From NCBI RefSeq assembly GCF_030272615.1, contig NC_081412.1:106460296-106524295 (forward strand): DNA of 64,000 bases. The letters are read 5' to 3'. The notes below the pieces were generated by a model. It ran no database searches. It saw nothing but the letters and a program-made list of their open reading frames with translations, and was not told the DNA's origin. Origin of the DNA: Cryptomeria japonica. Taxonomy: Eukaryota > Streptophyta > Pinopsida > Cupressales > Cupressaceae. Below are positions 45,141 through 58,787 of this stretch, piece by piece. The translations under genes were made by a program, and so were the position numbers. How positions within the stretch are numbered: position 1 is the stretch's first letter; each line of letters opens with the position of its first letter.

Positions 45141-46469
45141 ACACCAAACACCCTACCCTTAACTTGTCAAGTGTTAGAACTATATTTGCAAATGTCCCAG
45201 GGTTGGGATTTTTCTTTTGCCTTGGCTTTGAAATGCATTTTAAAATTCCTTTGGCAAGTGTTCTTTTTTCTCAATGACTTGCTTCCTCGGTCACCTATGG
45301 CTCAAATTATTCTCTCATGGGTTTTCTGTCGTTCTAAACCGACCCCCTGTCCTACTGTTTTCTTTTCAATTGGTATCTTTGACCCACAATAATCCTTTGT
45401 TTATTGTGCCCCTCTTTTTGTTTTAATTTCATGTGCCAAAGTATTCGGCCCCTTCCCCACGATGTCCTAGGGACACAATTTAAGTGCACATGCTACAAGT
45501 TGTTTTTAAGTCAGTCTTAGTTGTAATGGCCCTCGACATGCATTGAAATGTTTTACACGCCTTACTGAGCATCCAAGTTCTATTTGACATGTCAGCATGT
45601 CCCCCTTCCGAAGTGGTAGCTCGAGGCTCGATGAAACCTTTAAAAGTGTTTCACCAAGCTTTGAGTGGTTGTAACTCAGGCATTCGGTGAGGTGTTCCAA
45701 AACTTTTATCGAGTCCCAAGCCCTATTGATGAGCATAGGGGTTAAAGCACTTGAAGCTCATTAAAGTCTTTTTGCCTTGGTGAGCGTTTGGGGAAGGTAG
45801 TTGCAAGATGACGTATGGAGTAACTTAGCACTTGTTAAGAGGCTTTCCCTCTCCTGAGCGAGTTCTCAAGTGAGCAGTAATAAGGTGCTTTGTCCATGGA
45901 TAAGAGGGGTCCAACATGTCAACTTGAGACTCATTGAGATTTCTTATGGGATTTCAATGAGTGTCTGAGAAAGGAGGAAAAGGGTTGGTGATGTTGAAAC
46001 CAAGAGTCATTGTGTATACTCGATAAAGCCTTGGATGACTCTTAGTGAGCTTGAATGATAAAGTTTCTCTCAATCAAGGAGATTCAAATCTCACCAATCG
46101 TTGTTGATGGTTTTTGATCGATCAATGAGATTCAAACTTGTGTTTCTGCCCGTTTTCACCATAAAATTTACGCGAATTGCATTAATGGAAGAAAATATTG
46201 AAGATTAAAAGCAGTTGTTCACGCCTTTGATTTACTATCAAAGTCTAATGCAAAATTCGAAGCAAAGAAGAGATGAAGTTAGGTTTTCTGTAGAGAATTT
46301 CAACCATCTCCAGTTCTTTCAACTAGCTTGTCAAAACTAGTAAGTTTGCTTCTCTCATTTTTTACTATCAATCTAAGATTATTTTGAAGGAAAAATAGGG
46401 TAATTAGTCAAAACCCTAGGCCAAGATATCCAAAGAGATTGAATAGGGTATTCAAAAAGAATTCACAAA
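45141..46469. other. No recognised element; probable 5' region of gene X
   Basis: Contains repeated phrases with TGAG and TTGAGACTCATTGAGA. Near 46,140-46,470 the composition changes to one like a leader sequence: CCAGTTCTTTCAACTAGC, a GT-type site after AAAACTAG at ~46,340, and CTAAGATTATTTTG. No LTR end could be fixed, although gene X might belong to a large element whose 5' end lies here. Confidence 0.3.
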
Positions 46470-46803
46470 ATGTCTACCTCTTCAAAAGTTTCACACTCAA
46501 GTGAACCAAAGGCAAAAAGGTAGAAAAAAGAAAAGAACCTTTATGATGGGTTAATTGCCCTACTACTTGGGTCTTCTTATAGGCCAAAGACAGGATCCCG
46601 TGTCCCAAAAAATTTTGATAAGCAAATTAATTGTAGAGAAAGCTATTTTAAGGTCAAGGGACACAACATTTTCAATTTTTTCTTCTTGAAGTCAGAGTCT
46701 AAGATCCCAAAATGTAATCAATGGAGGTTAGGGCTTGCAAGGATAGTAGTCCCCAATGTTTTTTGTTAATATATACTTAATTAAGGCCTTGACAAGATGC
46801 TAT
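46470..46803 (+). pseudogene. Gene X, N-terminal part (unrecognised protein, interrupted by Copia-E)
   Basis: ATG 46470 opens MSTSSKVSHSSEPKAKR, then TAG, and the same frame continues NLYDGLIALLLGSS, GSRVPKNFDKQINCRESYF, KVKGHNIFNFFFLKSES and CNQWRLGLARIVVPN. Near 46,750 the signal shifts by +1 (FVNIYLIKALTRCY), and the Copia-E LTR begins immediately after. The Cys-Tyr codons run straight into NPIDRFITSANG at 60,658 when the insertion and one target-site copy are removed. I recognise no domain. The Lys-rich start and regular amino-acid composition argue for real coding ancestry. It may be host-derived or the extra ORF of a large element. Confidence 0.55.
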
Positions 46804-48010
46804 TGTTAGACAACTTAGATAGCCGAAGGACAACTAAGAGGGGGGGTGAATCAATTGTGAACAGATTATAGAACTTTAAGCATTAAAACCTTATTATCGG
46901 AATAGTAGATATAACAGTTAAGCACAAATATAAACCACATAACATTTACCAACCATCCACAAAAGATAACACCAAGATTTGTATGTGGAAAACCTAGTAA
47001 AGGGAAAAACCATGGTGGGAAGCCTACCCACAGTGAGATAATACTTCTGTTGTAAGTATGTGATTACAATAAGAGGAGCCTGCACATGCAGGAAGGCCAA
47101 CATCCTAGAGCACACTGCTCATCACAAAAGAAGCCTCACAGGTTACAAAATAAATCCAAACTACAATCTGAAAGAAGAATGAACTGCAAGAATAGCATCT
47201 CCTATGCCTAAGTATAGTTTTGGTTAAGCTCAGTACCAGATATCTTAAATCTCTTGCACAAACCCAATTCGATCACCTATGATCGACCAAATCCTTTGCA
47301 TATGATTACAACTTTATTCGCACATAGATAATCCCATAACCTATGACCAGATTAATCTGCATGATCTACAAAGAGATCTTATATCATATTTATACCAACC
47401 CGGGACCTAAACAATTATGTCGGCCACCTAAAAGATAATACAATAAACTCATAACTTAAACCCGCAATCTAATGAGCAATCAAGTTGGATTGAGACCGAA
47501 ATAACATAATCCAATCAATAAACCCAACCGGTAACGCATCAGGATCATCCACCAACACATTACATAAACCGGTTCATAACCTAGCCAAATAAGATAGCAT
47601 TAAGTTCGGACCTAAATCCAACACCACTAATAAATAGGAACACGAACAAGATAACCAACAACATCTCGAAATCCATCTAGAAGTCGCGCCAACACCACTT
47701 ATCATGTGCATCAAAAGGTCTTCAACAAATCTCTACCGACAGAACCCTTACTGCTGACCAAAAGACTTACTAGAACAGATGATAGCTCTCGAGTCATCAA
47801 ATCCCAAACCAACTAATCGTGATACCCATCTAAATAGCATGAATGGAATATCTAAATCAAATCCACAAGCCAAAGCATACTGGATCAATATCATAAACTA
47901 ACTGCTCTACCGAAACCTACCGAAAGCCAGTAAACAACTAAAACCATCGGTGTTGCAATCAATGAAAAAACATCAATGCAACACATAATCAATTCCTCTA
48001 ATTGCCAACA
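46804..48010 (-). repeat. Copia-E 3' LTR
   Basis: 1,207 bp from TGTTGGCAATTAG (48010, minus sense) to GTCTAACA (46804). GGTATAAATATG at 47,396-47,385 is a plausible TATA element. A run of seven G (plus strand) lies near the 46,840 end. Confidence 0.9.
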
Positions 48011-48452
48011 ATCTCCCCCTTTGGCATTGATGGTAACACTAGATGTGAAAAACATCCAAGTCCCAAGAAATGCCAAACAAGTCTCCCGCAAAGGAATAAA
48101 GTCAACAATCTCCCAAAAGATTATATAACAATGAAGTAACAAACTCCCATGTGAATGATATCTCTGTTAAGGTCTAATCTCTCCCCTTGACTGATATTAT
48201 GTTAAGCTCTGTTTTTCACATATATCTCTCCCCCTTTGACATCAATGCGAGAAATCTGACATGAACATCAAAGTAAAAATCATAAATCCACTGAACCACA
48301 CAACTAACTACTCCCCCTAAGTAGTAGCACCAACACATCAATCCAGAATGAATAATATCTCTATAATTGCATGTCGGACTAATGTCAATCAACATCATTC
48401 AAGTCTCTACCAGAGGGGCGGAAATCCCCAATATGTCTTTGAAGTACTCAAA
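48011..48452 (-). other. Copia-E 3' internal non-coding stretch with polypurine tract
   Basis: Between the end of RNase H and the 3' LTR. On the minus strand GCCAAAGGGGGAGAT abuts the LTR start, and a second similar phrase (CAAAGGGGGAGAG) lies at about 48,226-48,240. No coding signal. Confidence 0.6.
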
Positions 48453-51400
48453 TTATTCCTTAGGAAAAGGTTTAGTGAAGATATTTGCAATCTGCTCTTT
48501 AGTGTTCACATAAACCAGTCCGACTTCATTTGCTTCCACCTTCTCCTTCAAAAAGTTATACTTGATAGATATGTGCTTTGGCTTAGAATGAAATATCGGA
48601 TTCTTTGATATATCAATAGCAACAGAATTATCACAGCGAATAACTACCGGTTCATTACAATCCGCCCTTATATCTTTCAATATTTGCTTCATCCATAGAA
48701 CTTATGTACAGTTAGTAGCAACAACAACATACTCGTCTTCAGTAGTAGACAAAGATGTACATGACTACTTCTTGCTGGTCCAAGAAAAAAGTTTCTTTCG
48801 AAGAAAGAAAGCTTCACCGGATGTGCTCTTCCAATCATCAACATCTCCAGCCTAATCAACATTTGTATATGCACATAGTGTAAGTTCATCATTTTTAGGA
48901 TACCACAAACCAAATTCAGTTGTTCCCTTCAAATACCTGAAAATCCTTTTCACCGCACTCTCATGATTCTCTCTAGGATCACTTTGATATCTTGATACAA
49001 TACAAACTGCATTCATTATATCCAGTCTAGTCTAAGTCAAATATAACAAACCTCCAATCATAGACTTATACCTTGTAGGATTTACCGGTGTTGATGCATC
49101 TTTCTTCGTCAACTTCTCACTTGTAACCATAGGTCTACCAACCGGTTTAGAATCTTCCATACCAAATTTGTTCAAAAACTCTCTAGCATACTTAGTTTGA
49201 CAGATAAAAATACCTTTATCTGCCTGAGTAATCTACAAACCTAAGAAAAAAATTGTTTTCCCAATCATAGACATCTCAAATTCATTCTTCATATTTTCAA
49301 AGAATTCCATACATAACTTATCTTCACCTCCAAAAATAATATCATGAACAAAGACTTCAACAATAAATATGTCATCATCAATGATCTTATAGTATAAATT
49401 AATGCTTGCATTACCTTTAGTGAAACTAAGCTTCAAAAGGTATTTATCCAATCTTGCATACCAAGCTCTGGGGGCTTGTTTCAATCCATATAAAGTTTTC
49501 TTTAACCTGGAAACCATGTTTTTGTCATCTAAAAGTGAAAATCCATCAGGTTGCTCAATGTAAACTTCTTCATCAAGATCTGCATTCAGAAATGCACACT
49601 TAACATACATCTGATAAACATTGTAGTTCTTATGGGCAGCATAAGCAATAAATAATCTCACAGCTTCAATCCTAGCTACCGGAGCAAAATTTTCATCATA
49701 ATCAATTCCTTCCTTCTGAGAATATCCTTTACAAACCAATCTAGCTTTATTCCTCACAACTTGTCCATCTTCATTCAATTTATTCTTAAAAACCCATTTA
49801 GTTTCAATAACATTCTTATTTTTAGGTCGGGGAACTAAAGTCCATGTGTTATTCTTTTCTATCTGATCCAATTCCTCTTTCATAGCTTTCATTCAACTTT
49901 CATCTTTATATGCTTCAATTACTGATGTCGGTTCAATTTGAGAAATTAAACATACCTCATCAACTGCCAACCTTCTTCTTGTCATCATTCCTTTGCTCTT
50001 GTTTCCAATGATATGATCTTCTAAATGATTCAACCTTACATACCGAGGAGTCTTCTGACTCTCTGTCCCTCTTATCTAATCTTTAGTTACTATTAAATTT
50101 TCTGATACTGTTGGAGTAATAGGTTCAACATTCTATTCTGGTGCAGGTGCTACCAGTTCAGTTATGATCATCTCCACTGTTGGTTCTCTCTCGTAAATTC
50201 TGATTTGATTTTTTTTTTGTTCATCCACCTTGACATTAGTGCTCTCCACAATTCTCTGCAATCTTTTGTTATAACATCTATATGCTCTGCTTTCATTAGA
50301 ATATCCAAGAAATATCCCTTCATCACATCTAGGATCAAACTTTCCAATGGAATCATCTCTTTTGATATAGCATTTACTACCAAAGATTCTGAAATACTTA
50401 ACTGTAGGTGTATGACCAAACCATAACCCATAAGGTGTCTTACCAGTGTCTCCCTTGATATGAACTCTGTTGAATGTGTATACCATGGTGCTCACAACTT
50501 CTTTCCAGTAGATATGTGGTGGATTAGCTTCCATCATCATAGTTCTAGCCTCATCCAAGATAGTTGTGTTCTTCCTTTCCACAACTCCATTCTATTGAGG
50601 TGTTCGCGATGCCAATAATTGTCTCATTATCCCATTCTTTTCACAATAATTGTTAAATTCACCAGATGTGAATTCTCCAACCTGATATGACCTTATGGAT
50701 TTAATCTTCAATCCTGTCTCTGTCTGATCTTTAGCTTTAAAGATTTTAAACTTTTCAATACTTCACATTTCTCCCTTAGAAAAGTAACCCACATCATTCT
50801 ATAATAGTCATCAATGATTAGCATAAAATATCTATCACCCTGAAAACTTTTGATTCTAGCAAGACCATACAAATCAGTATGAATAAGATCAAGAACATCA
50901 TTAGATTTGTCTTGTATACTCTTAAAATAAGTTTTGACTTGCTTTCTCATTTGACATTCCTTACATACCAGATTATAGGGCTTCACAATCTTAGGTATAT
51001 CTCTAACTACCTTAGCAAAATTGATCATTACAATTCAATCAAAATTCACATGAGATAACCTCTTATGTCATAACCAACTCTCATCAATTTGTGAAATCAA
51101 ACATGTCTTCTCACCGAAGTTCAAATGAAAGATGTTACCTTCAATCTGAGTACTAGTTGCAATCTCCAATCCAGATCTATTGATAATCTTGCATTTTCCA
51201 TCCTTGAACTGTAACTGAAATCCCTTTATCCACCAATTTTCTTACACTCAAAAGATTATGCCTTAATCCTTCAACATAATAAACATTATCAATATCATGC
51301 TTACCATCTAGTGATATAGTTCCTGTTCCCTTGATCATGCATGCTTTGTCATCTCCAAATCTAACTAGACCGCCATCAAATTCTTGCAAAGATAGAAACT

Positions 51401-52611
51401 TCCTTTTATCTCCAGTCATATGATGTGAACATCCACTATCTATCACCCATTCATCCTTGTCTTCAATTTTAGCAGCAAGAGCCTTATCTTCAAGTACTAG
51501 ATCATCTTCCTTGATAGCCAAAAATACCCATTCCTATCCATTGTCGGATCCACTAGTTGAATCTTGTGTTGGTTCATCATCAGAATCGGTCACACCTTCC
51601 TCATTAACATAGTAGCATAATTTGTCTTTGTTTCTCCTATACTTATGCTTGTTCTGATAATCACGGTTAGGTCTGAAAGATCTTCTAACTCTTTCCTTAA
51701 ATATTGAATTCCTTTCACAACATCTAGATAAAAAATGACCTATCTTATTACATGCAAAACATTTAAAAGGTGATTTTCCTTCATACTTACTTCCTACGGG
51801 ACCTTTAGGTACTTTTGTAGCAAATAGGACTTCAATTTCCTCAAACTATTCATCTTATTTCTCCATTTACTCCAGTTCCTTAGCATATAAGGTTTTCCAA
51901 TCACTCTTGCCAGTAGATGATGTAGATGCATGAAAAGTGGGTTCAAATTTAGCAATTCTAGAAGGACTGAATTCCTCAAGCTCAAAAGAAAATAACTTCC
52001 CAACCAAGGTATCCCTATTAACAGAGGTGTTTGCCATAGTTCGCAAATCATTAATTGCAGTAGCCTTCATCTTATAAGCCGGTGGCAAAGCTCTCAATAC
52101 TTTAGAAACTATTTTATCTTTGCTCAGAGATCCACCTCAACACTGAATTCCCATGACAATCACATTAACTCTCTCCATAAAAGCAGGTAATCCTTTCATC
52201 TTCTTCCATATTTAGGTTCTCATATCTCACCCGATAACTATCAATTTTAGCAATTTTAATAGTAGGGTCACCTTCATTCAGAGTCTTCAATTTATTCCTT
52301 ATAGCCTTTGCAGCTGATTTTTCATATAGTCACATAATTTATTGATCAAAAAGTGCACACAAAAGGGTTTCTCTAGCTCTACAATCATTTTCAATGTCCT
52401 TATCCAATCCTACCAGAGGAGGATTTCTAGATGCCGGATTATGAGGTGTATAGCCATTCTTAGTGATCTCCCAAATCTCCTTGCCAAGAGATCTTAGATG
52501 AGTCTCCATCTGAATCTTCTGTACTTTGTAATTTGTTCCATCAAGCCTAAGAATTTCTCTCCGGAAAACAACAACAGATGAACTTGATGAACTTGCACTA
52601 TTAGACGTCAT
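48453..52611 (-). pseudogene. Copia-E gag-pol, heavily decayed
   Basis: Gag begins at ATG 52611 (MTSNSASSSSSSVVVFRREI) and has LDGTNYKVQKIQMETHLRS. Protease carries WVIDSGCSHHMTGDKRKF (~51,440). Integrase has the CKECQMRKQ finger end (~50,960), LDLIHTDLYG and MERKNTTILDEART (50,582). Reverse transcriptase covers 49,892-49,233 ([20 protein letters not shown]; the active site reads [12 protein letters not shown], with His where the first Asp is expected). RNase H ends at 48,453 ([13 protein letters not shown]). Gag, protease and integrase lie in several frames with many stops, e.g. 52339, 51867, 51177, 50708, 50133 and 49233. The loss in the VDD motif alone would inactivate reverse transcriptase. 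Confidence 0.88.
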
Positions 52612-52667
52612 AGGGTCTTCCTCAAGCAGTTAAGCTTCTGCAGAGAGGACCATGCTCTGATAGCAAT

Positions 52668-53118
52668 TGTTAGACAACTCAAATAACTAGAGGACAATTG
52701 AGGGGGGGGGGGGGGTTGAGTCAATTGTCAACGGATTATAAAACTTTAAGCATTAAAACCTTATTACCGGAATAGCAGATATAACAATTAAGCACAAATA
52801 TAAACCACATAACATTTACCAACCATCCACAAAAGATAACACCAAGATTTGTACCTGGAAAACCCGGTAAAGGGAAAAACCATAGTAGGAATCCTACCCA
52901 TAGTCAGATAATACTTCTACAGTAAGTATGTGATTACAATAAGAGGGGCCCGCACATGCAGGAAGGCAAACAACCTAGGCACACTATTCATCACAAAAGA
53001 AGGCTCATTGACTACAAAATAAATCCAGACTATAATCCGAAAAAAGAATGAACTGCAAGAATAACATCTCCTATGCCTGAGTACAGTTGTGGTTAAGCGT
53101 AGTACCAGAGGTCTTAAA
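52668..53118 (-). repeat. Copia-E 5' LTR, inner part
   Basis: Ends GAGTTGTCTAACA next to the primer site and matches the first ~450 bp of the LTR at 46,804. A run of 14 or more G occurs at about 52,705-52,718. The segment stops at TTAAA, the target duplication of Copia-F. Confidence 0.9.
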
Positions 53119-54198
53119 TGTAGGTCCCAGAGACAACTGAGGAGGGGGGGGGTGAATCAGTTGTCTAATAAATTCAAACCAAAAACTTATTAACCAACTT
53201 AATGCTTAATACCGGTAAATCAGTTAAGTATGCCGGTAAACAGTGTTTAACAAAAAATTGCTATACCGGTAAGAATTAATGCATGAAACATAAGCACAAA
53301 GTCATCCACAACACATGACACCAATATTTGTACGTGGAAACCCTGTAAGGGGAAAAACCACGGTGGGAAATCTTACCCATAATCAGATGATACTACTGCA
53401 GATAGTAAGTGTACAAAAAGGGGTTTGCACATGCAGAAAGGCCAACAGCCTAGAGCTCACTGCTCAATCACAAATGGGAGTCACACTGACTATAGTTGGA
53501 TGGTTAAATCCAATAAGAATGTACTGCACAAAATAGCATTTTCATACGCCGGATTCAGTACCGGTGTAATGCTGATATGCTTCTACAAATAACCTAACTT
53601 CACCTTCAAATGATGTCTTCGTGTATTCCTCTGCTTAATCTCGCATATACCTTCACACAATTCTTTTTCGCATTCCACACTTGATCTTACAAATAAGATC
53701 TTACATTTATACCATACCCTAAGACCAATTTTAGTAGGTCGGCTCTACAAGATATTACAATAAAAACATTTTACAAACAATACAATATTCAATGCAATAA
53801 CCGATTGAACATGTCAGCTTAATGCATTTACAACAATAATAAATCATCTCCATAGCGTGCCATGCTGATCTGGAAAAGATAAGCCTGTCGGTGAAACCCT
53901 AGATAACCTGGACCTATTTGCCAGTAAAAGCAAATATGCAAATAAGAATATACCAATGATTATTACTTGAAAATAAAGTGTCCACATGATGTCTTCGACA
54001 TTACCAAGTGTCTTCCATGTCATTGCAGGTACCGATGAATATTATATCCTGCTGGTGAACATTATATCCTGCCGGTGAACCATATACCGGTAACTATTGC
54101 ACAGTTTACTGTTTGCCGATGAATGTTGCTGAATCTCCAAAGTAGGTGTATTTAGTAGGTGTTGACATCAATGAGAAAACCATATCAAAATACCAACA
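53119..54198 (-). repeat. Copia-F 3' LTR
   Basis: Minus sense TGTTGGTATTTTG (54198) to GGACCTACA (53119). GGTATAAATG at 53,713-53,704 is the likely TATA element. It is followed by GTAAGATCTTATTTGTAAG, which contains an inverted repeat. It includes many ACCGGTA/TACCGGT words. Confidence 0.93.
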
Positions 54199-54574
54199 AT
54201 CTCCCCCTTTGGCATTGATGGCAACACGATGGAAAAACCATCAAAGTGCCAAAATAGAAATGCCAAGTGTAAAACCAACAATCTCCATTTCTCCCCGTGG
54301 GAGAAACATGTGTTTATCCAAAGATTTATTTTCAATACCAATCTCTCCTTAAATGTGTTTTTCAAAATCTTTCCCCAAAAAGATAATGTATTTTTCCATA
54401 GATTTCTCTCCCCCTTTGACATCAAATGCCAAAGTCACAAAAAGTCAAGTTCATACAAAATACCAACCAATTCAATATACCAACTACTCCCCCTGAGAAG
54501 TAACTTCCTCATCAAATACTAGAATAAAAGATTTGTCCATTTAATTCTGTCGGTTGATAACAATCATCAACTGT

Positions 54575-57500
54575 TTAAGTCTCTACCAGTGGAGGTATGA
54601 CTCCGAGCTGATCTTTGAGATACTCAAAAGTTTCCTTAGGCAAAGGTTTTGTGAAAATATTTGCAAGTTGTTCTTTAGTATTCACATAAACCAGTTTTAT
54701 CTCCTTTTCTTCAACTTTTTCCCTTAGAAAATTCAGTTTGATAGAAACATGTTTTGTTTTAGAATGTAATACTGGATTCTTAGATATATCAATTGCTGCA
54801 GTGTTATCACAATATATAGTAATAGGTTCCTTGCATTTTACCTTTATGTCTTTCAACATTTGCTTAAGCCAAAGTACCTGTGTACAGTTTGTTGTTGCTG
54901 CAACGTATTCTGATTCTGCTGTTGATAAAGATGTACAACTCTGTTTCTTACTTAACCAAGAAACTAATCTCTTTCCAAGAAAGGATGCTCCTCTAGTGGT
55001 GCTTTTTCTATCATCCACATCTCCTACCCAATTTGCATCTGTGTATGCATATAGATCAAAATTTTCATCTGTAGGATACCATAATCCAAGATTTGTTGTG
55101 CCTTGTAAGTACCAGAAAATCATTTTTACTGTTGATTCATGATTTTCCCTAGGATTACTCTGAAATCTAGAAACTATATATACTACATTCATAATATTAG
55201 GTCTGATTTGTGTCAAATACAGTAAACCTCCTATCATAGATTTGTATCTAGTTGGATTAACAAGTGTAGATTCATCCCTTTGAGATAATTTGTCATTTGT
55301 TGTCATTGGTGTGCTTACCAGTTTAGAGTTCTCCATCCCAAATTTCTTAAGTAGTTCTTTCAAGTACTTAGATTGACTCAAAAATATGCCTTTATCATTC
55401 TGTAAAATCTGCAATCCTAAAAAGAATTTTATTTCTCCGATCATAGACATTTCAAATTCATGCTGTATTTCAAGAGAAAATTCTTTGCATAATTCATCTT
55501 CTCCTCCAAAGATTATATCATCAACAAATACTTCAATAATCAAGATGTCATCATTAGTTACTTTGTAATATAAATTGCTATCTGCATTTCCTTTAGTAAA
55601 ACCAATCTTTAAAAGATACTTATCCAATCTTGCATACCAAGCTCTTGGAGCTTGTTTTAATCCATACAGAGCTTTTTTTAATCTGCAAACCATATCATTG
55701 TCATCTGTCAAGGAAAATCCATCAGGTTGTTCAATATAGACTTCCTCTTCAAGATCTCCATTCAAAAATGCACATTTGATATCCATTTGATAGACTTTGT
55801 AATCCTTGTGAGCTGCAAAGGCCAAGAATAATCTAACTGCCTCAATTCTGGCTACCGATGCAAAGGTTTCATTGTAATCAACTCCTTCTTTTTGAGAATA
55901 TCCCTTACATACAAGTCTTGCTTTATTTCTGACAACCTTACCATCTTCATTGAGTTTGTTTCTAAATACCCATTTGGTTCCAATTACATTTTTATTTTTA
56001 AGTCGGGGAACTAATGTCCAAGTATTATTTTTCTCAATTTGTCCTAATTCTTCTTCCATAGCTTTAATCCAAAATTTATCTTCACATGCCTCATTGACAG
56101 ATAATGGTTCAATTTGAGAAATAAGACATACCTCTTCATTTGCCAATCTTCCTCTTGTCATGACTCCTTTAAATTTGCTTCCAATTATCTGATCTTCAGA
56201 ATGATTCAGTCTTACATACTGGGGTGTCTTAGTCTGTTGTTGTTCTTCATTTACTGTGGAATCTTCTGATGATATCGGAGTAACTGGATCATCATTCTGT
56301 ACCGGTGGATTTATTGTAGGTTCATTTGTCATAATTTTTGTTCCCAGTTTAGAGTCTATATACCTTGAAGTTCCTCTGAATTGTTCATCAATCTTTACAT
56401 TTGTACTCTCAACAATTTTTTGTAATCTTTTATTAAAACATCTATATGCTTTACTCTTAGATGAATAACCAAGAAATATTCCTTCATCACTTCTAGGATC
56501 AAACTTGCCAATATACTCATCTCTTCTAATATAACATTTACTTCCAAAAATTCTGAAATACTTAAGAGTAGGAGTATTACCAAACCATAGTTCATGAGGG
56601 GTCTTACCGGTTTCACCTTTGATGTGAACTTTGTTGAATGTATAGACAGCAGTGCTTACTACCTCTCTCCAGTACACATGTGGTAGATTTGCTTCTGATA
56701 ACATACTTCTTGCTACATCCAAAATAGTTTTGTTTTTCCTTTCAACAACTCCATTCTGTTGTGGTGTCCGAGGTGCTGATAACTATCTTTTGATTCCATT
56801 TACTTCATAGAATGTATTAAAATATTTAGATGTGAATTCTCCTCCTTGATCTGATCTTAAACATTTAATTTTCTTACTGGTTTCATTTTCAACCATTGCT
56901 TTGAATAGTTTGAACTTCCCAAGTGCTTCTGATTTTTCTCTGAGAAAAGTAACCCAACACATTCTAGAATAATCATCAATAATTAGCATGAAACATCTAT
57001 CACCTTGTAAGCTTTTAGTTCTAGCTGGACCACATAAATCAGTGTGAATTAAATCAAGGGCATTATTGGATTTTTTTGAAATACTTTTGAAACTAGCTCT
57101 AACTTGTTTTCCAAATTGACATTCCTTGCAAATTGTATTATGAGGTTTCACAATTTTAGGTAGATCTCTAACTACATTAGAAGTACTGATTTTTACCATG
57201 CAATCAAATTTACATGACATAGTCTTTTATGCCATAGCCAACTTTCATCTATATGTGCAATTAGGCATGTATTTTCACTATTATTCAAATGAAAGATATT
57301 ACCTCTAGTCTGATTATCGGTTGCAATTTCCAAACCAATTCTATTCATGATTTTGCATTTTCCATTTTTAAATTGTAACTGAAAACCTTTATCAACTAAT
57401 TGACCAACACTTAAAAGATTATGTTTTAATCCTTCAACATAGTAGACATTGTCAGTGTTATGTTTACGATCAAGAGATATTGAACCCTTACCTTTGATTG

Positions 57501-58728
57501 AACAGGCTTTGTCATCTTCGAATCTTACTAAACCTCCATTGTATTCTTGAAAGTTCAAGAATTTACCTTTGTCTCCAGTCATGTGATGTGAGCATCCTGA
57601 GTCAATAATCCATTCATCCTTTGATTCAACTTTAGCTGCTAGGGCTTGTTCTACCGGTTGAGCAATAGGTACCAGTTGATCTTCTGTTATAGCAACAAAG
57701 ACCCATCCGTTGTCTGTTGGATCCTCATCAAAATCATCAGTCACACCTTCATCAGCAATGTAACAAGATTTATCTTTGTTTTTCTTAAATCTGTATCTTT
57801 GATTTTCAGGATTAGGTTTGTATGTTCTTCTAGCTTCCTGTCTTAGTCTAGCATGTCTATCAGGACATCTTGAAGCCATATGACCAATCTTATTGCAGTT
57901 AAAACATTTAAAGGGTGCTTTACCTTCATACTTACTTCCAATTGGGCCTTTTGGCATTTTTCTTGCAAATAGTGTTTCAAGTTCTTCAAGATCTTCATTC
58001 TCCTTCCTGGTTTCTTCAAGTTCTCTTGCATAAAAGGCTCTCCAGTCTGATTTGTCAAAGGATGGAGCAGATGATGTTGATGCTTTGAAGGCGAAATCGG
58101 TTTTTATAGTAGTAACAGGACCAAATTCCTCAATTTCAAAAGCTGAAAGTTTTCCAATCAATGTATCCCTAGTTACTGATGTATTAGGCATTGTTCTCAA
58201 CTCATTTATAGCAGTAACCTTCATTTTATATGCCGGTGGCAAACCTCTTAAGATTTTTGAAACAATCTCATCTTCACTCAAGGTTCCTCCACAACATTTG
58301 ATACCCAAAACAATTTCATCTACTCTTTCCATAAAAGCAGAAATCCTTTCATCTTCTTCCATTTTTAGATGTTCATACCTGATTCAGAAGCTTTCAAGTT
58401 TTGCAATTTTGACCGTGGAGTCCCCTTCATTCAGTGTTTCCAAATGATCCCAAATAGCTTTTGCAGTGGACCTATCTGATAATCCCACGATTTGTTGATC
58501 TGATAATGCGCTCAAGAGTGCTTCTCTTGCTTTGCAATCATTTTCTTCATCTTTGGTTAAAGTAGTGGGAGCAGTCTGACCAGCTACAGCAGCAGTATAA
58601 CCATTCTTAGTAACTTTCCAGATGTCTTTACCAATGCAATTCAGATGTGTCTCCATTCTGATTTTCCATATCCCATAGTTGGTTCCATCAAGTTTAGGAC
58701 TGTCCTTTCTGAAATAATTAGTAGACAT
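54575..58728 (-). pseudogene. Copia-F gag-pol, nearly intact
   Basis: ATG 58728 starts Gag (LDGTNYGIWKIRMETHL). The knuckle CFNCNKIGHMASRC lies near 57,900 and protease WIIDSGCSHHMTGDKGKF near 57,600. Integrase has an HHCC finger (WLWHKRLCHVN, CKECQFGK) and the three acidic residues in IHTDLCGP, LRSDQGGEF and [10 protein letters not shown]. Reverse transcriptase has [20 protein letters not shown] and [10 protein letters not shown] (~55,530). RNase H has [20 protein letters not shown] and [10 protein letters not shown], ending at TAG/TGA 54575 after VIPPLVET. I see three lesions: TGA at 58384 (an Arg position), a frameshift at about 57,200-57,215 and TAG at 56783 (a Gln position). Catalytic residues look complete. 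Spacer-rich Gag and the large single frame suggest recent insertion. Confidence 0.93.
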
Positions 58729-58787
58729 TGGATCTCCTCAAGTTGTTAAACTTCTACAAAAAAAAAGGACTAGGCTATGATACCAAT

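Noticed and set aside
54738-55142. 134-codon plus-strand open frame
   Set aside because: Exact antisense shadow of the Copia-F RNase H region.
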